Shown: piece after piece, positions 7,185 through 15,544 of the stretch
How the letters are laid out: the number at the start of each line of letters is the position of its first letter
Numbering within the stretch: the first letter of the stretch is position 1
Assembly (NCBI RefSeq): GCF_002305855.1
Contig: NZ_CP022163.1
Span: 8,995,765-9,059,764, forward strand
Direction: 5' to 3'
DNA length: 64,000 bases
Source: Melittangium boletus DSM 14713
Lineage (GTDB): Bacteria > Myxococcota > Myxococcia > Myxococcales > Myxococcaceae
The notes under the pieces: model-generated
Databases searched by the model: none
Seen by the model: only the letters and a program-made list of their open reading frames with translations
What the model was told of the DNA's origin: nothing
Program-made: the position numbers and the translations under genes

Positions 7185-7961
7185 TCAACGCCCCTTGTAG
7201 ACGGGCTTGCGCTTCTCGGCGAAGGCCTTGAGTCCTTCCAGCCGGTCCTCCGTGGTGAGCACCTTCTCGTAGTGCCTCAGCTCCAGCGCCAGCGCCTCGT
7301 CCAACTCCAGGGACACGCCCTCGTCGATCGCGTGCTTGGCCGTCGCCACCGCCACGGGCGCGTTCTCCACGATGCTCTCCGCCAGCGAGTACGCCGTGTC
7401 CAACAGGTGCCCCTCGGGCGCCAGCCGGTTCACCACTCCCAGGCTGAACGCCTCCGCCGCGTTGAGCCGCCGGCCCGTGAGGATCAGGTCCTTCGCCCTC
7501 CCCGGTCCTATCAGCCGCGTCAGCCGCTGCGTCCCGCCTCCACCCGGAATGATGCCCAGCCGCACCTCCGTCAGTCCCAGCTCCGCCGCGGGCGCCGCCA
7601 CGCGCAGGTCACACGTCAGCGCCAGCTCCGTGCCCCCTCCCAACGCCGCCCCGTTGAGCGCCGCGATGAACACACAGTCGCTCTTCTCCAGCGCCCGCAG
7701 GGTGTGACGCAGCCCGTCGAGGAACGCCCTCACCTCGGGCTCGCTCATCGTTCCGCGCTCCTTGAGGTCCGCCCCCGCGCAGAACGCCTTGTCCCCCGCT
7801 CCGGTGATGATCACCGCCCGCGTCTCGTGCCCCCGCGACACCCGGGCCACCATCCCCTCGAACTCCGCCAACATCGCCCGGCTGATCGCGTTGCGCCGCC
7901 CCTCGCCGTCGATGGTCCAGATCTCGATGGGCCCGCGTGCGTCGACCTTGAACTCCGCCAT
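7185..7961 (-). CDS. Enoyl-CoA hydratase/isomerase family protein
   Basis: A 258-aa crotonase-fold enzyme acting on acyl-CoA thioesters, probably hydrating enoyl-CoA in fatty acid or amino acid degradation. Seen: the CoA-binding region DKAFCAGADLKERGTMSE, the oxyanion-hole segment ALNGAALGGGTELALTCDLR and the catalytic region ELGLTEVRLGIIPGGGGTQRL, which holds both active-site glutamates expected of hydratases. The frame stays open upstream, but the ATG at 7961 (MAEFKVDARG) has a strong GGGAGGGG ribosome site and matches the family's N-terminus. It is divergent from the Tim44-like gene. The exact substrate is unknown. Confidence 0.9.
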   Translation of the reverse strand: MAEFKVDARGPIEIWTIDGEGRRNAISRAMLAEFEGMVARVSRGHETRAVIITGAGDKAFCAGADLKERGTMSEPEVRAFLDGLRHTLRALEKSDCVFIAALNGAALGGGTELALTCDLRVAAPAAELGLTEVRLGIIPGGGGTQRLTRLIGPGRAKDLILTGRRLNAAEAFSLGVVNRLAPEGHLLDTAYSLAESIVENAPVAVATAKHAIDEGVSLELDEALALELRHYEKVLTTEDRLEGLKAFAEKRKPVYKGR

Positions 7962-8067
7962 GTACCCCTCCCTGTCGTCCGGCCCTCCTGACGGGCCGCC
8001 ACTCGAACCGCCAGCCTGCGGCCGCTCCCGGGGGACTGACAAGCTGGAAACGGTTACTCTTGGGGCG

Positions 8068-10035
8068 ATGCGGACCCCACTGAAACGCTTCCTCGTCTCG
8101 TGGACCCCCTGGCTGCTCGGGGGCCTGGGGCTCATGCTGCTCCTCCCCCTCGTGGCCGAGGCCCGGGGAGGCGGCGGTGAACACTACACCTCGTCCCGGG
8201 ACCGGGACTCCGGCGGGGGGGGCGGCGGCTCCATCCCCTTCGAGCTCATCTTCTGGGTGGTGCGGTTCACCTTCCGCTACCCCCACATCATGCTGCCCCT
8301 CATCGGCGTGTGCTGGGCCCTCTGGTACTTCTACCAGAAGAACCTCCACCCCACGGGCGCCACCCAGCGCGCCCTCCAGCAGCGCGAGGCCGAGCACCGC
8401 ACCACCTTCTCCGAGCGGGACGTGCGCGGCTGGGTCAACGCCCTGAGCCTCAAGGATCCCCAGTTCCAGCTCGAGCCCCTGCTCGACAAGACGCGTCAGC
8501 TCTTCCTGGCGCTCCAGGACGCCTGGTTCAAGCGGGACATGTCGCCCGTGCGCCCCTTCCTCTCGGACGCCACCTACCAGCGCTTCGAGGTGCAGTTGCA
8601 GCTCATGCGCGCGCAGGGCGTGCGCGATGCCATCACCGACATCCAGGTGCTGGACGTGGGGCTCATCGGGTTGGATCAGAGCGAGTGGTTCGACACCGTG
8701 CACCTGCGTGTCCGGGCCCGGATGAGGGACACGGACGTGCCCGCCTCCGCGTCGGAAGCCGAGGCCATCCAGGCCGCCAAGGGCGCCCGGATGGAGGTCT
8801 TCACCGAGGTCTGGTCCTTCGTGCGCAAGCCCGGCGTGGGCACGCGCATCGGCGAGGACTTGTTCCAGGGCAAGTGCCCCCACTGCGGCGCGCCCTTCAA
8901 CGGCGGCGCCAGCAACCAGTGCGGCTACTGCGAGGCCATCGTCAACTCGGGCAACTACGACTGGACGCTCTCGGAAATCACCCAGGGCGTCGAGTACGTG
9001 CGCCACTACGCCCAGGTGGACAACCTGCGCGAGGCGCGCGAGGAGGACCCCGCCCTCAACCTGGAGATGCTCGAGGACCGCGCCTCGCTCCTGTTCTGGA
9101 AGTGGGTGGATGCCCAGAGCCGCACCACCACGCAGGGCCTGAGCAAGGTGGCCACCCCCGAGTTCATCGGCCAGTTGGACGAGGAGCAGGCCCAGCTGCG
9201 CCAGCGGCGCCTGCGCCAGGTGTTCCTCGAGTGCGCCGTGGGCGGCGTCACCGTGCGCGGCTTCGAGCTGGCCCCGGGTGGCTTCGACCAGGCCCACGTC
9301 GAGGTGCGCTGGAGCGCGCGCATGGGCCAGGGGCCCGTGAACGAGAAGCCCCCCTCCCTGCCCACCGTCCCCCAGCGCTGGGTCTTCACGCTGCTGCGCA
9401 AGCACGGCGCGCGCACCAACACCGCCAACGGCATGTCCACCGACCGCTGCGCCCAGTGCAACGCGCCCCTGACGAACTCGGCCGCCACCACGTGTGACTT
9501 CTGTGGCACGCAGCTGGGCACCGGCGAGCGCGATTGGGTGCTCGCCTCGGCGGATTCCTTCGAGTCGTGGAACGCCCAGGCCCAGCGCCGCTTCGACGCC
9601 GCGCCTCCCCGTCCGCGGCGCCAGGAGTCCTTCGCGGCCGCTCCGGCCGCCCCGGCCGTCTCCCACCAGGAGGAGAAGCCCGGGGATGACATCATCTCGG
9701 ATCCCCAGGAGCGCCAGCGCCTGCTGTACATGATGGCCGCGCTCGCCACCGCCGACGGGCACGTGGATCGTGCCGAGCGCAAGCTGCTGGAGGACTGCGC
9801 GCGCCGCTGGAGCGTGCCCTGGAGTCAGGTGGAGATGGCCATCAACACCGGCCCCAGTCTCTTCACCCGGCTCGTGCAGCGCGGCACCCCCGAGGCCGAG
9901 GTCTTCCTCACCACGCTCGTGGAGATGGCGCTCGTGGACGGACGCATCGACCGCAAGGAGCGGCGCATGCTGGAGTTCGCCGCCTCCCACCTGGGCCTCC
10001 AGGACAAGCTCGGGCAACTGCTCCGCGATCAGTAA
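8068..10035 (+). CDS. Tim44-like membrane protein with zinc ribbons and TerB-like domain
   Basis: About 655 aa. A signal or membrane segment comes first (residues 10-30), then a Gly-rich linker and a second hydrophobic helix (PFELIFWVVRFTFRYPHIML). Residues about 110-260 form a Tim44-like domain (RGWVNALSLKDPQFQLEPLL and following). Two zinc-ribbon pairs follow (CPHCGAPF..CGYCEA near 270 and CAQCNAPL..CDFCGT near 460), with a second Tim44-like region between them. The C-terminal 120 residues are TerB-like (ALATADGHVDRAERKLLEDC and VEMALVDGRIDRKERRMLEF). The start at 8068 is chosen because it begins the signal sequence; the open frame upstream is antisense to the hydratase. The function of this architecture is unknown; a membrane-associated scaffold is plausible. 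Confidence 0.8.
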   Translation: MRTPLKRFLVSWTPWLLGGLGLMLLLPLVAEARGGGGEHYTSSRDRDSGGGGGGSIPFELIFWVVRFTFRYPHIMLPLIGVCWALWYFYQKNLHPTGATQRALQQREAEHRTTFSERDVRGWVNALSLKDPQFQLEPLLDKTRQLFLALQDAWFKRDMSPVRPFLSDATYQRFEVQLQLMRAQGVRDAITDIQVLDVGLIGLDQSEWFDTVHLRVRARMRDTDVPASASEAEAIQAAKGARMEVFTEVWSFVRKPGVGTRIGEDLFQGKCPHCGAPFNGGASNQCGYCEAIVNSGNYDWTLSEITQGVEYVRHYAQVDNLREAREEDPALNLEMLEDRASLLFWKWVDAQSRTTTQGLSKVATPEFIGQLDEEQAQLRQRRLRQVFLECAVGGVTVRGFELAPGGFDQAHVEVRWSARMGQGPVNEKPPSLPTVPQRWVFTLLRKHGARTNTANGMSTDRCAQCNAPLTNSAATTCDFCGTQLGTGERDWVLASADSFESWNAQAQRRFDAAPPRPRRQESFAAAPAAPAVSHQEEKPGDDIISDPQERQRLLYMMAALATADGHVDRAERKLLEDCARRWSVPWSQVEMAINTGPSLFTRLVQRGTPEAEVFLTTLVEMALVDGRIDRKERRMLEFAASHLGLQDKLGQLLRDQ

Positions 10036-10053
10036 GCCGCCCTGGCTCCACCC

Positions 10054-10075
10054 CCCGGGCTCAAGCGAGCCCGGG
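10054..10075. terminator. Bidirectional terminator hairpin
   Basis: A perfect 9-bp stem CCCGGGCTC / GAGCCCGGG with an AAGC loop, placed between two convergent genes and overlapping the stop codon of the SMI1 gene. There are no T-runs. Confidence 0.5.
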
Positions 10076-10711
10076 CGTGTCCGCTCCGAGAATCACGCCC
10101 TCGATCCAGTCCTCGTACCAGGTCAGGAAGTCCGGGGCGGCGTGCACCTGGGGCGTCTGCCACACCTCGCACAGCTGACACAGCCGTCCGCGCAACGGGC
10201 CGTTGAGGATGAGCACGATCTCCTCGCCACACCCCACCTGGACCAGGGACAGGGTTCCCTGCGAGGGCGACCACTTGTCCTGGTTGAAGCGCTCCTCCCA
10301 GTCCGCCCCGCCGATGCGCTCCAGCCAGCGCGTGTCCTCCGGCCCCCCAGGGGGCAGGTCCTCGCGCAGGGAGCACGGCGCCCGCATCCAACCGCCATAG
10401 CCCGCGCGTGCCTCGGCGCTCTTGCGCAAGAGGCCCCAGGGACTGTCCAGGCCGTAGAAGGGCCCCGCGCCCTGCTCTCCCAGCTCCGTCAGGAAGATCC
10501 GGTACGCCTCGGGCAGCTCCACCTGGAACGCCGCTTCCCACTGGCGCACCGCCTCGAGCGTCACCGGCGGAGCCAGCTCGAAGCGATGCTTGCGCGCGCC
10601 GAAGTACCGCGCCCGAGGAGCGCCGCCTCGTGCCTCGAACACCCGCCAACGCTCACGCGCCATCCCCAGCCGGGTGCGAATGCGCTGGATGCGGGTTCGG
10701 GAGGCGTCCAT
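10061..10711 (-). CDS. SMI1/KNR4 family protein
   Basis: About 216 aa from the ATG at 10711. The SMI1/KNR4 core is seen as VTLEAVRQWEAAFQVELPEA, then YRIFLTELGEQGAGPFYGL, DKWSPSQGTLSLVQVGCGEE and a closing FLTWYEDWIEGVI. In bacteria this fold is often an immunity protein of contact-dependent or polymorphic toxins, but no toxin gene lies next to it, so it could be an orphan immunity protein or a general binding protein. An alternative upstream start at 10780 adds 23 residues with no conserved look. It converges with the Tim44-like gene. Confidence 0.75.
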   Translation of the reverse strand: MDASRTRIQRIRTRLGMARERWRVFEARGGAPRARYFGARKHRFELAPPVTLEAVRQWEAAFQVELPEAYRIFLTELGEQGAGPFYGLDSPWGLLRKSAEARAGYGGWMRAPCSLREDLPPGGPEDTRWLERIGGADWEERFNQDKWSPSQGTLSLVQVGCGEEIVLILNGPLRGRLCQLCEVWQTPQVHAAPDFLTWYEDWIEGVILGADTPGLA

Positions 10712-10781
10712 GGATCCACCGGGATTGTTGCCCGAGGGCGCCCGGCGTTGCCATCCCCCCCCATCCCGCGGTGAACCCACC

Positions 10782-12005
10782 TCACGCTCCGAGCAGCCGC
10801 AACCGGGCCTCGGGGACCACGTGGAAGCCCGGGAAAACGGACGCGAGGGTGCGCACGCCCAGGTGGCCCTCCAGCGCCTCGGACAGCACCCCGCGGTAGT
10901 CGGTGAGCGAGGGCACGTCCCGCTCCTCCAGCAGGTGCTCCGGCGCGAGCCCCTTCCAGGGCCCCACCACGCGCCCGCCCCTCACCCCGCCGCCCAGCAC
11001 CAGCATCGCCCCTCCCGTGCCATGGTCCGTCCCCTGGTTGCCGTTCTCCTTCACCGTGCGGCCGAACTCGCTCATCACCACCACCAGCACGTCCTCGAAC
11101 CGGGGCCCCAGGTCCTGGACGAAGGCACCCAGGGCCTCGCCCAGCTCCCTCGTCCGCGCGGCGAAGGGGCCATTCACGCTCCCCTGGCCCACGTGCGTGT
11201 CCCAGCCCCCCATGTCCGCCGTGGCCACCCGCAGGCCCACGTCCGCGCGGATGAGCCGGGCGATGTCCTGGAGGCTCCTGCCCACCGGCACGCGCGGATA
11301 CTCCGCTCCGTTCGCCGGCGCCATCGCCGCGAGCCGGTGATCCGCCACGAGCGAGAGCGCATCGCTCGCCTCGGCGCCCGTGGTGCGCAGGGCCTCGTCC
11401 ACCGCTCCGGCGTAGAGCGCCGCGAAGGACGCCCCCCGCCCCGTGTCTCGCCACCGGAAGTCCGCCAGCGAGCCCAGGGCCAGTGCCGCCTCCGGGCCGG
11501 ACAACGCGCGGGGCAAGGTGGATTGCAGCGCCACCGCGCGGAAGGTGTCGGGCCGCTCGGGGGGAAGCCCGGCCAGGGCGCGGTTGAGGTAGCCATCCCG
11601 GAGGGAGCGCATGCCCGGCACGCCCGTCTCGATGAAGTCCTGGGCGTCGAAGTGGCTGCGCACCGGCAGGGGCAAGCCCACCGCGTGCACCACCGCGAGC
11701 GAGCCCCCGCTCCACAGCGGCATCAGGGGCGCGAGTCCCGGGTGCAGCCCGAACGTGTCATCCAGGCGCAACGCCGCGCCCTCGCCCGAGGCCGGCAGCG
11801 CCAGCGTGGGCCGGGCCCGGTGGTAGTCCGCGTCCCCCACCGGAGGCACGAGCGACAGCCCATCCACCCCACCCCGCAGGAACAGGGTGACGAGCACCCG
11901 CCGCCGCCCTCCGGGCACCTGTTCGGCGGCGCGAGCGAGAAACGAGGGCACCAGGGTCAGGCCCGAGGCCTGGAGGAGCGATCGGCGGGAGACACGCGTC
12001 GTCAT
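10782..12005 (-). CDS. DUF1501 family protein with Tat signal
   Basis: A 407-aa exported protein. It starts with a twin-arginine signal (RVSRRSLLQASGLTLVPSFL) and continues as a DUF1501/sulfatase-like domain (VLVTLFLRGGVDGLSLVPPV; TADMGGWDTHVGQG; VVVMSEFGRTVKENG; DHGTGGAMLVLGGGV), which keeps His and Asp residues of the alkaline-phosphatase fold. DUF1501 genes are typically paired with DUF1800 genes, as here: the DUF1800 stop is 12 bp upstream, and a GAGGTG ribosome site overlaps that end. The two are surely co-transcribed and probably act together in the envelope. The biochemical function of the pair is not established. Confidence 0.85.
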   Translation of the reverse strand: MTTRVSRRSLLQASGLTLVPSFLARAAEQVPGGRRRVLVTLFLRGGVDGLSLVPPVGDADYHRARPTLALPASGEGAALRLDDTFGLHPGLAPLMPLWSGGSLAVVHAVGLPLPVRSHFDAQDFIETGVPGMRSLRDGYLNRALAGLPPERPDTFRAVALQSTLPRALSGPEAALALGSLADFRWRDTGRGASFAALYAGAVDEALRTTGAEASDALSLVADHRLAAMAPANGAEYPRVPVGRSLQDIARLIRADVGLRVATADMGGWDTHVGQGSVNGPFAARTRELGEALGAFVQDLGPRFEDVLVVVMSEFGRTVKENGNQGTDHGTGGAMLVLGGGVRGGRVVGPWKGLAPEHLLEERDVPSLTDYRGVLSEALEGHLGVRTLASVFPGFHVVPEARLRLLGA

Positions 12006-12017
12006 GGAGCATTCACC

Positions 12018-13628
12018 TCATTGCTTCTGGAATTCGGGAGAGCCGAGCAGCAGGCCCACGGCGCGGCGCACGTCCCCGGGCCCGAGCGCCGTCAGGAGCG
12101 TGGCGCGCGTCTCGGCGGACAGGGGCTCGAAGAGGATGCGGGGCGCGAGCACGTCCAGGAGCGCCGCCGCGTCCGGCGCGGGAGGCTCGGGCCAGAGCGT
12201 CTGGAGCTCCACCGGGGTGCCCTTCACCCGCCCCGCGGCGAGCGCCAGCGCGAAGTTGATGCGCTGCACCAGGGCTCCCGTGTTCACCCAGGGCTCGGCG
12301 TGCTCGGGAAAGCCCGTGGGCGAGGGGGCGCGGTAGAGGGGCTGCCCCATGCGCTCCACCGCCCGGGCGAGCGCGGGCCCTCCGTCCGTCGTCACGCCCA
12401 GCGCGCGCAGGCTCGAGGCCACCAGCTCCAGGGGCGTCTTCGTGCCCGCGCCCAGGGAATCGTCGGACCAGAACTCGGGGGACGTGAAGAGCGCCCTGTA
12501 GACGGCGCGCAGGTCCCCGTCCGTGCGTTGGAATTCCCCCGCCAGCCGCTCCACCAGGGACGCGGGCGGCGTGTCCGAGACGAACTTGCGCGCCAGCTTC
12601 GTGGCGATGAAGCGAGCCGTGGCGGGATGGCGCGCGAGCAGGTCCAGCACCCGCTCCCCGTCCTCTTGTCCCCCGCCCGCGGGCAGCTCCTGGCCGAGCA
12701 CTCGCTTAGTGTCCCCATCGTGCATCGCGGGCCGGAAGAGGAAGGCGGGGGCGTGCCGGGGCTTGTCGATCGTCCAGCCCGTGAAGGCGCGCGCCACCTC
12801 GCGCACGTCCTCCTGCGTGTACCCGCCCTCCACCCCGAGCGTATGCAGCTCCAGCAGTTCCCGGGCGTAGTTCTCGTTGAGCCCACCGGGGGGCCGCTCG
12901 TCCTGACGGCTCTTCTTGCCGCGCGGCACGAAGCCCTCGCGCGCGCTGCGCCAGTTGTCCAGGTAGAAGAGCATCGCCGGGTGGTGCGCGGTGGCGCCCA
13001 AGAGCTCCCGGAAGCGCCCGAAGACATGGGGCCTCAGCGCGTCGCGCTCGTAGGACGACACCATCCAGCGCACCGGCCCCTTCGCCGCCGACACGTTGAA
13101 GTGGTTGAACCAGAAGTCCACCAGCACCTCCTGCAACTGGCGCTCGCTCGCCACCGCGCGCAGGAGCTTCTGGGCCCGCAGCTCCTCGTCCACGCGTCTG
13201 GGCAGGGCGTCCGGACCCAGCATCTCGGTGAGCTGTTCCCGGTCCTCCTGGGACTCCAACCGCAAGCCCAGCTCGCGCGCCTGGTCCTTGAGCGGCGGAT
13301 GGCGCGCCACCAGGGACTCCATGCTCAGGGACACCGTGGGCAGGGCCTCCAGCTCACGCGTCAGCGCCTCATCGGCGATGCGCTCGGGCCACAGTTGCCG
13401 CTCCATCCAGGCCTCCGGGCCCAGATGACGCACCGCGTCCCAGTCCCGAGGAGAGGGGCCGAAGGCGAGCCGCCGCAGCACGTGGAGGGCCCGCGTCTCG
13501 GGGCTCCACGCCGTGGCGGGCAGCACGAGGCGCGGCTCGTCCGGCACTTTCCGGGACGAGGTCGCGCACCCCGGAGCGGCCAGGAGGCCCAGGAGGCAGA
13601 GCAGAAGGCGACGGGGCGCGGAAGTCAT
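12018..13628 (-). CDS. DUF1800 family lipoprotein
   Basis: A 536-aa lipoprotein: the signal sequence LLLCLLGLLAAPGC ends in a lipobox. The DUF1800 domain is recognised from HVLRRLAFGPSPRDWDAVRH, VDFWFNHFNVSAAKGPVRWM, the GLNENYARELLELHTLGVEGG segment and VREVARAFTGWTI. It is the first gene of the DUF1800-DUF1501 operon. The partner enzyme family is exported by Tat while this protein goes to the membrane by Sec and lipidation, so both end up outside the cytoplasm. The molecular role of the family is unknown. Confidence 0.85.
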   Translation of the reverse strand: MTSAPRRLLLCLLGLLAAPGCATSSRKVPDEPRLVLPATAWSPETRALHVLRRLAFGPSPRDWDAVRHLGPEAWMERQLWPERIADEALTRELEALPTVSLSMESLVARHPPLKDQARELGLRLESQEDREQLTEMLGPDALPRRVDEELRAQKLLRAVASERQLQEVLVDFWFNHFNVSAAKGPVRWMVSSYERDALRPHVFGRFRELLGATAHHPAMLFYLDNWRSAREGFVPRGKKSRQDERPPGGLNENYARELLELHTLGVEGGYTQEDVREVARAFTGWTIDKPRHAPAFLFRPAMHDGDTKRVLGQELPAGGGQEDGERVLDLLARHPATARFIATKLARKFVSDTPPASLVERLAGEFQRTDGDLRAVYRALFTSPEFWSDDSLGAGTKTPLELVASSLRALGVTTDGGPALARAVERMGQPLYRAPSPTGFPEHAEPWVNTGALVQRINFALALAAGRVKGTPVELQTLWPEPPAPDAAALLDVLAPRILFEPLSAETRATLLTALGPGDVRRAVGLLLGSPEFQKQ

Positions 13629-13673
13629 CCCCCTCCCCTACACCCCAGCTCCTCCCAGGTTAATTTCCCGGGC

Positions 13674-13787
13674 TCACCCCGACACCTGCCCCACGTGCAG
13701 GCGCGTGTCGTAGAGGTAGCCCGGCCGGAAGCGCACGTAGTCCGCGACGCGATCGGTGAAACGTTCGGTGGAAGGAAGGCTCGTCAT
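13674..13787 (-). pseudogene. N-terminal remnant of a SAM methyltransferase
   Basis: A 37-codon frame beginning MTSLPSTERFTDRVADYVRF and continuing RPGYLYDTRLHVGQVSG. The text TDRVADYVRFRPGY is the typical N-terminus of small class I methyltransferases; the rest of the gene is missing and a stop follows directly. The start is intact, with a GAGGCGG ribosome site, 8 bp after the SDR stop, so the gene was probably the second member of an operon with the SDR. The deletion end falls near 13674-13700. Confidence 0.6.
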
Positions 13788-13794
13788 GGCCGCC

Positions 13795-14586
13795 TCATGC
13801 CGCGCTCGAGTTGATGTACCGGGTGATGCGCACCTGGAGTGCCCGGGGGGACAGGAGCATGAACCACGTGCCCAGCCGGTTGCGAAGCCCGGGCACCACC
13901 ACGGCCCGGCCCCGCTTGACGGCCCGGAAGCCCGCCTCGGCCACCTGGCGCGGATCTCCCCGGCCGAACGGTCCCTCGAAGAGCCGGGGCTTGGGCCCAT
14001 CCGCCGCCCGCGAGGCGAACTCCGTCTCCGTGTAGCCCGGGCACAGGGCCGTCACGTGCACGCCCTTGCCTCGCAGCTCCTCGTGGAGCGCGCTGGACAG
14101 GGACAGCACATACGCCTTGGTGGCGTAATAGACGGCCATGAGGGGGCCGGGCTGGAAGGCGGCCATCGACGCCACGTGGAGCACGTACCCGCGCCGCCTC
14201 ACCACCATCGCCGGCAGGAGGGCGTGGGTGAGCGCGGTGAGGGCCCGGACGTTGAGATCGATCATCCCCAACTGCGGCCCGGCTGGCAGCGCGTCGAAGG
14301 CACCCGCCAGGCCAAAGCCGGCGCTGTTCACCAGGAACTCGACGTCGAGCCCGCGCTCCGACACTTCCCGCACCAGGGAGTCCACGCCGCCAGGCAGGGC
14401 GAGGTCCGCGCCCACCACCACGCAGGGCGTGCCATGTGCCTGGAGCAGCCGATCCGCCAGCTCCCGCAGGGCGTCGGTGCGCCGCGCCACCAGCACCAGC
14501 GCATAGCCCTCGCGCGCGAGAATCATCGCCAGCTCCCGGCCTATCCCACTGGAGGCCCCCGTCACCACCGCGTATGCCCGTTTCAT
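13795..14586 (-). CDS. SDR-family oxidoreductase
   Basis: A 263-aa classical short-chain dehydrogenase/reductase using NAD(P)H. Seen: the cofactor motif TGASSGIGRE at residue 9, Arg residues in VARRTDALRE suggesting NADP preference, NSAGFGLAG, the catalytic Ser in VLHVASMAAFQPGP and YYATKAY with the catalytic Tyr and Lys, and a CPGYTETEF segment. The C-terminal tail is moderately hydrophobic (FMLLSPRALQVRITRY), as in acyl- or sterol-type SDRs. The ribosome site GGAAGGGTGG precedes the ATG. It is followed 8 bp later by a truncated methyltransferase. Substrate unknown. Confidence 0.88.
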   Translation of the reverse strand: MKRAYAVVTGASSGIGRELAMILAREGYALVLVARRTDALRELADRLLQAHGTPCVVVGADLALPGGVDSLVREVSERGLDVEFLVNSAGFGLAGAFDALPAGPQLGMIDLNVRALTALTHALLPAMVVRRRGYVLHVASMAAFQPGPLMAVYYATKAYVLSLSSALHEELRGKGVHVTALCPGYTETEFASRAADGPKPRLFEGPFGRGDPRQVAEAGFRAVKRGRAVVVPGLRNRLGTWFMLLSPRALQVRITRYINSSAA

Positions 14587-14659
14587 GGGCCGCCACCCTT
14601 CCCCGAGCCCGGAGAGCCGTCAATGGCCTCGCACGTCGGATGAGATAGAACGGCCTCCC

Positions 14660-15544
14660 ATGCAGACCGCGTCGACCCCCTGTCCGAACCACCCCACCTC
14701 TCCCGCCACCTTCACCTGCGCCCGCTGTGGCTCGTTCGCGTGTGAAGCCTGCCGGAGCCCCCAGGCGAGCACGTGGTGCGCCTCCTGCGCGGCGCGCTAC
14801 GCCTCGCCGGGCCTGCCCGTGAGCGAGGTGCTGGGCGATACCTTCGGCTTCCTCATGCGCCACCCCGGGCCCATCGCGTTGCTCGCCGGCTACCACATCC
14901 TCTTCGGCCTGGCCCAGCTTCCCTTCAACATGGCCATGCAGGAGGCGATCAAGAGCGGCAATCTCTTCCCGTTCATGACCGATCGGCTGCCCTCGTGGAT
15001 CGTCCTCATCGTCGGGGGGAGTGTCTTCTCGTCCATCGCGTACGCGCTCTTCATCCGCTTCGCCGGAGACGCGCTGGAGGGCCCGCCACGTCCGACGGGC
15101 GAGCTGGTGAACGCGGGGCTCCGCCGCGCGCTGCCCGTCCTGGGGACGAACCTGTTGCTCGGCATCGCCCTGGGCGTGGGCTTCATCCTGTGCCTGGCAC
15201 CGGGCGTCTTCCTGTCCGTGACCCTGGCCCTGGCGCTCCCCGCCACGGTGCTCCACCCCTCCGGCCCCATCGATGCCCTGTCCTTCTCGTGGACGCGCAC
15301 CCGGGGCCACCGCGGCAACCTGTTCCTCCTCCTGGTCATCCTCGGAGCGATCTTCATGGGGGTGGGCATCGTGAACGCCGGGGTGAACCTCGTGGTGACG
15401 CCCATGGGCCTGGGCGGCATGGCGGTGGGCAGCGTCATCACCCAGGCCCTCTCTGGCACGTGTGTCGCCCTGATGCTGGCGATGCTCGTCTGCTGCTACC
15501 TGCGGTTGACTGGCCGCTGGCTGCCCGTGGGCACGTCCCGGTAG
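14660..15544 (+). CDS. Zinc-finger multi-pass membrane protein
   Basis: About 294 aa. An N-terminal B-box-like zinc module (eight Cys and one His in the first 50 residues: CPNH, CARCGSFACEAC, CASCAARY) precedes five or six membrane helices (for example IALLAGYHILFGLAQL, WIVLIVGGSVFSSIAYALFI, NLFLLLVILGAIFMGVGIVN). Similar Cys-rich plus membrane proteins are frequent in myxobacteria, and no activity is known. The ATG at 14660 begins the Cys module; the upstream in-frame extension is divergent-promoter sequence. The last 49 bp overlap the 3' end of the convergent carotenoid oxygenase gene. Confidence 0.7.
   Translation: MQTASTPCPNHPTSPATFTCARCGSFACEACRSPQASTWCASCAARYASPGLPVSEVLGDTFGFLMRHPGPIALLAGYHILFGLAQLPFNMAMQEAIKSGNLFPFMTDRLPSWIVLIVGGSVFSSIAYALFIRFAGDALEGPPRPTGELVNAGLRRALPVLGTNLLLGIALGVGFILCLAPGVFLSVTLALALPATVLHPSGPIDALSFSWTRTRGHRGNLFLLLVILGAIFMGVGIVNAGVNLVVTPMGLGGMAVGSVITQALSGTCVALMLAMLVCCYLRLTGRWLPVGTSR

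Noticed and set aside
6583..7188. A 201-codon minus-strand gene in the putative island
   Set aside because: One short protein-like stretch only, running antisense into the 544-aa gene and through the terminator and tRNA-like repeat; no ribosome site.
10590..13814. A 1074-codon plus-strand frame over DUF1501/DUF1800
   Set aside because: The same GC-bias shadow; the minus-strand proteins carry signal peptides and family motifs, the plus frame has none.
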